64,000 nt of DNA from Halocaridina rubra (taxonomy: Eukaryota; Arthropoda; Malacostraca; Decapoda; Atyidae), in NCBI GenBank assembly GCA_037179515.1, contig JAXCGZ010009448.1:22501-86500 (forward strand), written 5' to 3'. A program made the position numbers and the translations under genes. The notes below the pieces were generated by a model that saw nothing but the letters and a program-made list of their open reading frames with translations, made no database searches and had not been told where the DNA came from. Within the stretch, counting starts at the first letter, position 1, and every line of letters begins with the position of its first letter. Shown here in pieces: positions 44,403-64,000 of this stretch.

Positions 44403-47090
44403 GTGACACCGGGACAGGCAAGAATATTGCCCTCATTAGACCTGGACACCAAGAAAACATTAAGATAAAGAAGAAGTAGAAGTTTAAGGACAAGGCAGAT
44501 ATAAGGGAATGAGACAAAATAGGAAAAGGACAGGCAGAAAAAATATTCGAAGTATTGAGGACCTAGAGATATGGGATGCTTAGGCCCGAGATGATGATAG
44601 ATCAGCTTTTTGAAGCAACATAGGTAATTTTAGGCAAGACAGAAGGAGGAAAATAGTTCCAAAGTCTGGAGGTGAATGGGAAGAATCAGTCGCTGCTCTG
44701 ACCAATCCGTGAGCTACAAATCTACACACACCACGAGTTAAGTGACCTCAGCAGTGGGGGAGGGATGCAACTCGCCAACTCATCAGAGCAGCGACGAAAG
44801 TAGCTGCAAAAGAAAAGAGAAAGGATGTAACATTATGGCTAAGAGAAAGAGAATCTAGATAAAAGTAAGAGAAGTGTCTTTCATGAGTTTAATTGCCTTA
44901 GATTCAACCATATCAAGGAGATAAATATAAGAAGAAGCATCCCAGACGTGTTAGCAGTATTCTAAGCAGGGACGGATAATACCTTTTGAGATTTTAGGTA
45001 ATTGGAGAGAGGAAAAGTTATGGCAAAAATGAATCAGAACCCCCAATTTTTTTAAATTATAATTTTAGAAATTCGAATTATGTGACTCCTCCAAGACAAA
45101 TTGGAGGCTATCTGGATTCTTAAAATTAATAGAATTAAGAGGGTAAATTTCGTTAGTTTCGAAGACAATAGGGCTATGAGGAAGAGAAGAAGCTAAAGAT
45201 ATTGCTAGAGACTGTGTCTTGGAGGAGTTAAATTTAGCTAAATTTTGCATGCCTCACTCAGACACTTTTTGCAAATCGGAGTTGAGAGTAGAAGAAAGAA
45301 TGATATGAGACGGATTACGAGTAGCAGATGAAGGTTATGAAGAGAGAGCAGAGGATATATGAAGGGAGAATCGTCGGCAAAGATATAGAGAAGAGAGTAG
45401 GATGGAGACTGAAGAAGATCGTTGATGAAAAGAAGGAACAGAGTAGGTGAAAGAACAAAGTCCTGTAGAACATTGCTGGTGACAGGGAATGAGCTAGATG
45501 TTGCACTGTCAACAACCAGATATAAAGCAGTCAGAAAGATAATTGGAAATCAGAAAACAGAGAGAAGGGGTAAAGACATAAGCTGGGAGCTTGGCCAACA
45601 AAGCCTTGTGCCTGACTCTGTCAGAGCCTCAGAGATATCAAGGGGGAAGACGGAGGATTCTCCATAGTTCCTCAAAAAATATGACTACATGAGTATGGTA
45701 CGACAGGTCACCAGTGGATCTTGCCTTGCAGAAGCTGTACTGGTGATCAGAGATGAATGTTATATTCAAGATGTTTCAAAAAGTGAGAATTGAGCAAAAT
45801 TTTGAATACTTTAGTGATAGCAGAGGTTAGGGCAGTAGGTCGGTACTTGGAAGGAAGAGAGACGTCACTATTCTTAAAAACTGGTTGAGCTAGAGGATGT
45901 TTCCAAGAAGAAGGATAGATACTGGATGAGAGAATGAGGTGAATGTGACGGCAAAGCACGGGAGCCAGTTCATCTCCAAACTCCTTAAAGAACATTGCAG
46001 GGATACTCTCTTTTCCAGCTGCCTTGTTCGTCTTTAGAGAGTGAAGAACCTTAAGGATTTTGAGTGAAGAAAGAGTAAGGGATTGCATAGGGTTAGAGAT
46101 GGGTAGTACGAGGAACAGGTGCACTGGAATCACTTCCAGAAGAGTTGGCGAAAAATGAGATTCAAAGAAAGTGGCTCTGTCAGTAGCAGAGCAAGTTATA
46201 GCTCCATCAGGATGAACCAGAGGGGAATAGCTTGAGTAACAGAAGTTTTTGGAGAGGTTTTTGGCTAAGGACCAGAAACATTTATTAGTGGGAGAGGAGT
46301 TAAGAACATTAACTTTTCTTCTTAAAAAGGAAGCTTTAGGTCTTCAAATCTGAGCAGTGCAGCGATTCCTAGCTGTAATAAAAGCAGAACAAGCTAAATC
46401 AGAAGGAGTGGTTTGATGCGACCAGCATGTCCGATCCATGGCTTGAATAGCAATGGAGTATGCATGGTCAAACCAAGGATTATGTGGAGAAAAAGTTGTC
46501 ATAGAGGATGGGCTGAATGCTTCCTTTCCTGCAGTTATGATGTCGGAAATGGCTACCTGATTAGGGTTGCATGTCTGAAAGTAGTAGTCTTCACATGGAA
46601 ATCAAAGAGAAAGCTACACAAATCATCGTGCTGGGTACGCTCAGTGTGCCAAAGGTGGCGCTTAGCAGGAGGAATTAATAGAGGGTGAGTGTTAATGGAA
46701 GAGATTGAGATCAAAGAGTAGCCAGATTTACCAAGAGGTGAAAACACAGACAGAATATGAGTATTAGAAGGATTATAGTAAAAAATTGGTCAAGATTGTT
46801 TGCTCCATTTTAATGGCGATCGGGAACATTGGTAGGATGATTGATAATCTGCTCCAGATCACGAGTCATATAGAAAGCAGAAGCTTCACTTTCTCCCACA
46901 TGTGTGAGAGGAATGAAGCCACTCACTCTAGTGTACACTGAAGCCTCCAATATAGAGAACTTTAGCATATGTGTGAGAAAATGGTATGGACTTATGGCAA
47001 GAGGACAGATATTCATAGAGGGAGACACGGGCAGTGGAGTTAGGAGAGCAGTAGCAGAAGCAAAGAAATTCGTGATATTGGAGAGATAGA
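44400..47090 (-). mobile_element. Jockey-superfamily retrotransposon (second family), long copy
   Basis: The 3' UTR (GTGACACCGGGACAGGCAAG on the plus strand) abuts a TA array without a clear poly(A). Upstream on the minus strand come the RT (about 44900-46140), a linker (46140-46500) and part of the endonuclease (about 46550-47090). It is about 2.7 kb and 5' truncated. It is older than the copy at 28519, with many shifts. Confidence 0.82.
44980..47028 (-). pseudogene. Endonuclease-RT of the second Jockey-like family, fragmented
   Basis: 47028-46810 and 46747-46553 are EN pieces; APLGKSDHSLI-type sequence appears as SPLGKSGYSLISIS, so the key Asp-His pair is lost. 46133-45747 is the RT start (LKTNKAAGKESIPAMFFKEF, then SSWKHPLAQPVFK, SKYRPTALTSAITKVFKILL). 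45515-45065 covers the palm region in shifted frames and the later block (NLAKFNSSKTQSLAISLASS, PIVFETNEIYPLNSIN). No intact frame remains. Confidence 0.8.
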
Positions 47091-47360
47091 TCTAAATTTT
47101 AGATAATTTGACTTAACTTTTACATAATTACGTAGACGTTAAATAAGAAAATATTGGATATTATTCGTCTATAGTGTGCTTCTATATGTTTTTAGATAGA
47201 CCTTTAAATATCCTGAATACATAATGTAACATTTATCTTTAGAATTACTGGAAGGGTATATGACCTTGGCCATGTATATTACGTTATTTTAGACAAAAAG
47301 CAGTAGCTGTATAAGATAGGAATGACATTTTTTTACATTATTATTATTTTTTTTTTGCAG
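47091..47360 (+). other. Intron end before the GUK exon
   Basis: AT-rich sequence with a long T tract and TTTTTTTTGCAG acceptor. Confidence 0.6.
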
Positions 47361-47571
47361 ATATCAAAACGTAAAAAGAAATTAATGTTTTCTACAAAGA
47401 AAAGCACAGATTATGACCAAGCAGAATTGGTGTTGTATGAAGAAGTAGCCAGGATGCCTCCATTTATGAGAAAAACTTTAGTATTAATAGGGTCCCATGG
47501 TGTTGGCAGGAGGACTATAAAAAATAGGATTATCTCTTCTGATCCCTCTAAATTTGGCACTATTATTCCTC
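47361..47571 (+). CDS. vari: Varicose/MPP-like MAGUK, HOOK basic motif and start of GUK
   Basis: Seventy codons plus one base (phase 0 in, phase 1 out; donor GTAAGT at 47572). [17 protein letters not shown] is the basic HOOK motif that in p55-type MAGUKs binds protein 4.1. [18 protein letters not shown] then [19 protein letters not shown] is the start of the guanylate-kinase-like domain. Its P-loop reads GSHGVGRR, without the Lys and Ser/Thr of active kinases, as in other MPP proteins, so it serves for binding rather than catalysis. The exon ends in FGTIIP plus the first base of the next codon. The remaining GUK exons lie beyond the window or in unrecognised sequence. Confidence 0.95.
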
Positions 47572-47887
47572 GTAAGTGACTCAATAAGATGTATTTTCTA
47601 TTTCTTATTGTATATAATATTTATAGCAACTATCTATGGAAAGATTTCTAATTATTTCCTTATTGCTTCATATTTTATTGTACCTATGTATACCAGTTGT
47701 CTTATAATGATGTATGAAACAACAGATTTCCAGACTTAGTAATAGGCATTTGTAATATATGCTCCAAGCTTTGCTTCTGTAGAATATAATACAGTATTTG
47801 TTTGGTTTTGAAACTCAATTGTTAAAGGAGTAGTGTTGATTTCAGAACTGCAACTCTTTATCATCAGCTGCGGTATTTCACTGATGG
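47572..47887 (+). other. Intron start after the GUK exon
   Basis: AT-rich; nothing recognised before retrotransposon copy F. No later GUK exon was recognised between 47572 and 64000. Confidence 0.5.
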
Positions 47888-47975
47888 ATGTAATTGCCTA
47901 ATTGTGATTATGAAAAACGGAACTACGCTAATAACTCCCGGTCTCTTGGTCGGTTCCATTTTTACTCAGTGATAC

Positions 47976-49740
47976 TTATTTGTCCTTAAAACTATGAACT
48001 GGGTTAGCATTAACTACCTCCTCGCTTAGCGAATTCCAATCATCAACTACTCTTACACTAAAAAAGTACTTCCTTACATCCTGCACAGAAATTTTCTCAT
48101 GAAGCTTCAAACTATGACCTCTAGTTCTAGTGGCAGCCATATAAATATATCGATCCCTATCTACTTTGTCAATACTATGTAGAAATTCAAAAGCCGTCAC
48201 CATATCCTCCCTCACTCTTCTGGCTTTGAATGATGGTAAGTCTAATTCCCTCAGACTCTCCTCATAATTGAGATTGCTTATTTCTGGCACCAGTTTCGTG
48301 GCATATCTCTGAACTTTTCGCGGCTTATTTATGTTCTTTTTCAGGTGTGGATTCTAAAAGGGGGCTGCGTATTCAACTTTTGGCTTCAAATAAGTTACAT
48401 ATATATTTTTGAACATTTCCTTGTCCGTGTGTCTGAACACTAGCCTTACATTTGCTAAGAAAGCATATGCTACCCTTACTATATGAGTTATATGCATTTC
48501 TAGTGAGAAATCTGCCAGTATGTTTACTCCTAAGTCTCTCATTCACCACCTCTTCAAGTTCTGCTCTTGCTATTGAGTAATCAAAGTTTTGACTTTCTCG
48601 CACTTGTAACCATTTTCATTACCTTAAATCCTGAAGTATTGAATTTCATTAGCCACATTTTTGACCACTTGTGTAGATTATTTAGGTTTTCCTGAAGTTC
48701 TCTGCCATTATTCTCATCTCTTACTTTCTTCACAATCTTTGCATCATCTGCAAAGATATTGAAAAATTAATTCACAGACTCTGGTAGGTCATGTACATGT
48801 ATAAGGAACAAGAGTATCCCTAAAGCTCAACCCTGTGGAATCCCACTACTAACCCTTCTCAATTCAGACACTGAGTGTCTTACTCTGTCCCTCTGTTTCC
48901 TTACTTCTAAGTAAGTTTTTATCCATTCCATTATATTTCCACCAATTCTCTCCATTACTAGCAGCTTCTTAATAAGTCTCCCATGTGGGATTGTATCAAA
49001 TGCCTTCTGGTAATCTAGGAATATGCAATTCGCCCAGCCCTCTCTTTCCTGTAAGGTCTGGCTTACCTCTTCATGAAATTCTAATAAGTATTACTGTTGA
49101 TCTGCCGTCTGTGAAGCTATGTTGACTAACTGACAAAACGTTGAAGGAATCTGCGTGAAGAGAGATGTGTTCTCTTAGTAGTTTCTCAATAACTTTGCAA
49201 ACTATGCTGGCAAGGAAGAAAGCGTATAGTTTAGAGCTGTATCCCTCCTTCCCTTTTTGAAAATATATACAATGTTCGCTTGTTTCCAGCATATTGCAAT
49301 CTCCCTAGATATTAGCAACTTTTCGAATATGATGCATAGTGCCACCGATATTGGTTTAGCACATTTCTTAAGTACGTTCCGGTTTTACGTCACGGATTCC
49401 CTTTTCTACTAAGGGCTAGGACAGTTGCCTTCTTGCGAAGGACCTGTTTTGCAGATGTAATCGTTATCCTGAGTGAATGCCCTTGCTAACCTCAGACCGT
49501 GATGGGGCGTGAACCCTCGACACCTGTAGGTTTATGGGCATCTAAGTCTAGCAACGCTTTACCTACCTTGCTGGCTTAAAAGATGATGTTCTCTAATGCC
49601 CGCCCATGAACTTCTATATCTGCAATCTGAGGGGGTGGCGTATTTTTTACTGTAAATACTGACTGAAACTCCTTGCTAGATTCTTCGGAAATCTCTTCAT
49701 CCATCTCAGCGATGCTTCCATCCGCTCTCTTTAACTTTAA
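47976..49740 (-). pseudogene. RT of copy F, interrupted
   Basis: Minus-strand pieces: EISNLNYEESLRELDLPSFK and GHSLKLHEKISVQDVRKYFF (C-terminal, 48290-47976), DLGVNILADFSLEMHITHIV (48542-48354), the FADD box region at about 48745-48765 (IFADDAKIVKK), and ASIVCKVIEKLLREHISLHA (49292-49071). Stops and frameshifts are frequent, and the SINE splits the segment before RT. Confidence 0.82.
49374..49530 (-). mobile_element. tRNA-derived SINE inserted in copy F
   Basis: On the minus strand it starts inside the head at about the B box (CGAGGGTTCACGCCCC) and runs to GTGACGTAAAACCGGAAC. The A-box part is missing. Compared with intact relatives of copy F, about 25 bases of the host element at the insertion point are gone. 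Confidence 0.8.
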
Positions 49741-49976
49741 AAACTGCTCTTTGACCTTCAGTTTTTCTCTGATAAAGCTGTGGAAAAGTTTGGGATTTTC
49801 TATAGCCTTCCTGGTGATATCTCTCTCTTAATCTGTCTCTGCCTCGTTCTTTTACTTAGGTATGCATTTCTTGCTCTTGTATAAGTCTACCATGCATTTA
49901 TGTTTTGTCTCCTTTCATGCCTTTTCCAGCATTTGTCTCTCCACTCCTTAGCTCTTTTACACGCATTATTTAACCA

Positions 49977-50830
49977 TTACTTTCTGGCACGAATAGCTCC
50001 TATTTTGGTGGAAGGTATGTAGCAAGTGACTATCTTCCCATATTCTTCACAAAAGAATTTGTACATTTCTTGTACAGATTTGTTGTTGCATAAGGTTCGA
50101 CAGTCAATTACTGAAAAAAGATTATTACTTTTGATGTAAACTCCTTCCAGATAGTTCCTCCTCCTGTCCTTCTTAGTGCCCCTACTTTCAGGCAGAACAT
50201 CTTTGATGATATTCTCCGTCAACAATACACTGTGGTTCCTTTTTTCAATTGGTGATTCATACTCAAAGTTTTCAATATCCAACACATTATCTCTGAATAC
50301 TAGATCAAGCAGCGATGGCTCATATCCACCCCTGGCTCTTATTAGTTCCATTACCTGTTGGCTTAGGAAATTGCCTTGTACACATTCTAGGAATCTTGCC
50401 CCAAATTAGTCTTCTTCACTCCTGTGGGTCAAGAATTATTCAATCTATCTCTCCTTGATTAAAATCTCCCATAATAAGAATCCTACACTTTTTTCCCGTG
50501 CGATATTAACAACTGAATTTATGGCTTTGATTGTACCTATATGACTTTCATCATAATTCCCAACCTATGTTGATTCCTATTATAATGCCCTCTGACACAG
50601 TGTTTATGTGAGCAACAAGAAATTCCTTGAACTCACTTTCTATAACAAAATTTATTTTTTCAACCTAAATTTCACTTATGAGCAGTGCTATCCCTCCACC
50701 CTTAGGAAAAACTGTGACAGTGTTTATGCTAATGTCTGCCTTACTTTTGTGAATCCTATCTTTTAATTCTACTGCCTTACCAGCTATTCCATCAGCATTT
50801 GCGTACAGCAATCTTAATGGGACTGCATTC
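49977..50830 (-). pseudogene. AP endonuclease of copy F
   Basis: The start is LLYANADGIAGKAVELKDRI (about 50830-50765), the usual N-terminal motif of the domain. FPKGGGIALLIS follows at about 50700. The C-terminal part (50351-49977) has ARGGYEPSLLDLVFRDNVLD and EYESPIEKRNHSVLL, where the SDH motif has become RNH. The domain would nick the target DNA, but stops and shifts make it dead. Confidence 0.8.
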
Positions 50831-51910
50831 CCTGATCTTCTAGCATTATCCTCTCTACTTCCCCTCTGGCTGGAGGAACTCTGAAACAGAAATTTTTCTT
50901 CTCTTCTTCATTTCTATTAACCTTTTAGCTTATTGCAACAAGTTTTTGATCCTTTCCATCTCTTCCTGTGATCTATATGGTCTGATAAACACTGTTCTAA
51001 AGTCTTGAAGGTCATTTAGGTTGTTTGTCATCATCAGTACTTCTTTACATGCCCCCTCTCTCAAAGGTTACTTTCATTACTCTTACCTTTCCCTCTAGAA
51101 AAATTGCCGCTTTGGCAATTGTTTACAATATTCTTTGGACCACATACTACTTCAAGCTTCCTTTTCAGGTCTATAACCCTAGCTTTATTATGTTCAAGTC
51201 TCCCATGCCATGTTGACTCCTGGGATTCACTTAAGCCTGAAATTACTATTGACTTCTTTTTATGAAGTGGCTGTTTGTTCAATGGAATAACCCTTTCAGG
51301 CACAGCATCTTTAATTTTTTTGTAGTTAAACATATTTACATTTTACAGTGCCATCTCTTTCACTGCCTCTATTACTATTACATTTTACATATCTGCATCT
51401 GCAAAGAAACTTGCAATGGCCTCATGTTCCTTATTCAGCTCTTGAAACTTTTCTAAACCGTTTGATGTTATCCTTTATTTGGACATTCCAAGCTGCAATT
51501 TTGTCTTTCTCAGAAGAGAGCAGTAAACTAACATTTATTTCATTCAGGCTGTCACTCTACTGTTTGTTGTTATGTTCTTGTTTATATTCTTATTTCTAGT
51601 TCATTCTTTTCCCCTTCCAGGTTTTTTATTCGTTTTTCTAGTTCTTTTCTTTCTTCCCTTGTGCCTTGTTAGATTCCTCTAAATTTCTAAATACCTCCTA
51701 AGTGTTTCACTCGCTTTCATTTCTCTATCCATATTCCGAATTTTATCATCCAAGTTTGTTACAAGGTTCTCAAGGTCCCGGACTTTTTGTTTCCGGCTAC
51801 TTAGAGATACTCCCCCTCCTACAAATCCCAGGGATCCTCTACCATCCCTCCCCCGACCAATGGACGGGGGATTAGAGACAGAGATGGTTTTATCTTGGCG
51901 ACTTAGGTCT
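50831..51910 (-). pseudogene. ORF1-like region of copy F
   Basis: 51333-51061 reads KKKSIVISGLSESQESTWHG, RLEHNKARVIDLKRKLEVVC, then NFSRGKGKS. After a shift it continues MKVTFER...FRTVFIRPYRSQEEMERIKN. This resembles the RNA-binding-type ORF1 of CR1/L2-like elements. Upstream (about 51400-51800) the sequence is rich in Glu, Lys and Leu codons on the minus strand, consistent with a coiled coil. It passes into the endonuclease without an obvious intergenic gap. Confidence 0.6.
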
Positions 51911-52462
51911 CACAGAATACAGAAAAAGTGTCTATTTAACCTCACACAGAATTGCTATATCTTCTTATGAATACTAATTTCGTTACTTAGTCTCTTCAGT
52001 GAAACATTTTTCTGGTAACACATCCTAACTTAAAATTTGACTTTGGTAATAAAAAAAAACCCACATGAAGAAAAGCTCGAATATGTAACCGAGAAAAAAA
52101 AAACACTTGATGCTTTGAACACCCGTTTCTGCTATATTTTGGCCAACATGTTCCTAAAGGTCTCTGTGGCACATGACAGGCCAACAACAATATTACTAGT
52201 CATAAGTTGCTAAAGTATATACTGTAGTATGAAATCATTGTAAGAGTATCAATATCATTACCCTATAAAGACTTTACAATCTCCTCTCTTAATCACTTTC
52301 CTTTATCATCTTTTCCCATATTATGGATTATTTTCACTTCTTTGAATAGCAAATGAATATTAAAGGGATTCATCTGTCAGTACATTAATTTAGAAGGTGA
52401 TGTGCCAGATTTAAATAAAGTTTCACTCACTCACTAGGTAGACACACACACTCACACATGTA
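51911..52462. other. Unassigned spacer
   Basis: AT-rich, ending in a short CA-rich run (ACACACACACTCACACATG) where copy G begins. Nothing else seen. Confidence 0.4.
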
Positions 52463-60314
<7,852 letters not shown>

Positions 60315-60315
60315 T

Positions 60316-60318
<3 letters not shown>

Positions 60319-60410
<92 letters not shown>
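60319..60410. repeat. (TA)n microsatellite
   Basis: About 46 TA units between the Tigger element and a SINE. Confidence 0.97.
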
Positions 60411-60412
<2 letters not shown>

Positions 60413-60543
60413 CGGTTGTTCCGGTTTTACGTCACGGACTCCCTTATTAACCAAGGGCTAGGACGGTTGCCTTCTTGCGAAGGACTTGTTTTGGCAGATG
60501 TAATCCTTACACTGAGTGCATGCCTTTGCTAACCTCAGACCGT
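60411..60543 (-). mobile_element. tRNA-derived SINE, 5'-truncated copy
   Basis: On the minus strand it starts after the B box (ACGGTCTGAGGTTAGCAAAG) and ends GTGACGTAAAACCGGAAC, followed by AACCGGAA, so the short tail motif is repeated. TA repeats flank both sides. Confidence 0.8.
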
Positions 60544-60556
60544 ATATAATATATAT

Positions 60557-62670
<2,114 letters not shown>

Positions 62671-62725
62671 CACAGAGAAGCCACAATCCCCTTGATTCTT
62701 TATTTTTAGAAAACTACAAAGGAGA

Positions 62726-63606
<881 letters not shown>

Positions 63607-63647
63607 TGTATGTATGTATATATGTATGTATGCATGTATGTATGTAT
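63607..63647. repeat. (TATG)n-like microsatellite
   Basis: Imperfect TATG/CATG repeat between two retrotransposon copies. Confidence 0.9.
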
Positions 63648-64000
63648 GTAACTACCTAATTGTGCTTACGGGAAAGAGCCCCAAGCTCGTAACTTCCCGT
63701 CTCTTGGTTAGTTCCAATTTGTACTTAGTGATACTTATCATACTTGTCCTTAAAACTGTGGATTGAGTTAAGATTAATTACCTCTTCGCTTAGCGAATTA
63801 CAATTATCGACTACTCTTACACTAAAAAAGTGCTTCCTTACATACTGCAAAGAAGTTTTCTCACGAAGCTTCAAACAATGAGCTCTAGTTCTAGTGCCAG
63901 CCACAACAAAATATCAAACCCTATCTACTCTGTCATAAAAATTAAGGAATTTAAAAACCTTTACCATATCCCCCCTCATTCTTCTAGCTTCAAGTGATGG
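63648..64000 (-). mobile_element. CR1/L2-like retrotransposon, copy J (runs off the window)
   Basis: 3' end at AACTACCTAATTGTGCTTAC on the plus strand, followed by the conserved GGGAAAGAGCCCCAAGCTCG hairpin region and the diverged C-terminal coding region. It is more mutated than copy I and continues beyond the right edge. Confidence 0.85.

Larger units (their letters stand above)
47888..51910 (-). mobile_element. CR1/L2-like retrotransposon, copy F, longest, with ORF1 region
   Basis: About 4 kb on the minus strand. The 3' UTR is at 47888-47975, RT at about 47976-49700, linker at 49700-50150, endonuclease at 50150-50830 and an ORF1-like region at about 50830-51910. A SINE is inserted at 49374-49530. 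The 5' border is approximate. It is the only copy in the window that extends past the endonuclease, so it shows the domain order of the family. Confidence 0.8.

Overview
This is eukaryotic nuclear DNA, most likely from an arthropod and probably a decapod crustacean. The inference rests on the very dense long (TA)n, (CT)n and (AAT)n arrays, the retrotransposon and Tigger families present, and a host gene whose exons resemble insect Varicose. No prokaryotic gene organisation is visible. The species cannot be fixed from the sequence alone.

One host gene is recognisable. Seven plus-strand exons (13555-13707, 19278-19589, 22028-22147, 22214-22318, 26897-27013, 27447-27608 and 47361-47571) together encode the end of an L27 domain, a PDZ domain, an SH3 domain, a basic HOOK linker and the start of a guanylate-kinase-like domain. 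This is the MPP2/MPP6 branch of the p55 MAGUKs, called Varicose (vari) in Drosophila, a septate-junction scaffold. Every internal junction is phase 0 except the last donor, which is phase 1, and the exons join into about 393 codons without a stop. Both ends of the gene lie outside the window or were not found. The intron between HOOK and GUK is about 19.75 kb.

Almost everything else is transposable elements and microsatellites. (1) At least ten copies of a CR1/L2-like non-LTR retrotransposon occur at 1-1440, 2255-4835, 9776-11413, 12085-12365, 31878-33800, 47888-51910, 52463-54470, 62329-62670, 62883-63606 and 63648-64000. The copy at 52463-54470 is nearly intact over its length, and the one at 47888-51910 shows the ORF1-endonuclease-RT order. 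(2) A second Jockey-superfamily family lies at 28519-29666 and 44400-47090, with a 3' scrap at 8213-8285. (3) A Gypsy-like pol remnant occupies about 29667-31860. (4) There are several Tigger/pogo-type DNA transposons, both with transposase (about 14183-16590, 22749-25428, 36636-39009, 54634-57774, 57918-60314) and non-autonomous (19651-21048, 35027-36432, 39016-39936, 40096-41579). (5) A tRNA-derived SINE is present in three copies. (6) A tandem repeat carries three tRNA-like modules at about 33955-34714. (7) An unclassified element with an internal ~181-bp tandem array occurs twice in opposite orientation (41585-43395, 60557-62194). (8) A ~330-bp MITE family and a 119-bp palindrome complete the set.

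Region by region: 1-13.5 kb is repeats and plain AT-rich DNA upstream of the first recognised exon. 13.5-27.6 kb holds six exons separated by introns carrying Tigger copies. 27.6-47.4 kb is one giant intron filled with nested elements. 47.6-64 kb is the next intron, also packed with elements. Most retrotransposon copies are antisense to the host gene, and many DNA transposons sit directly against (TA)n arrays. I did not find evidence of a new multi-gene system. The most unusual items are the tandem-array element, the tRNA-like tandem repeat, and the link between retrotransposon ends and microsatellites.
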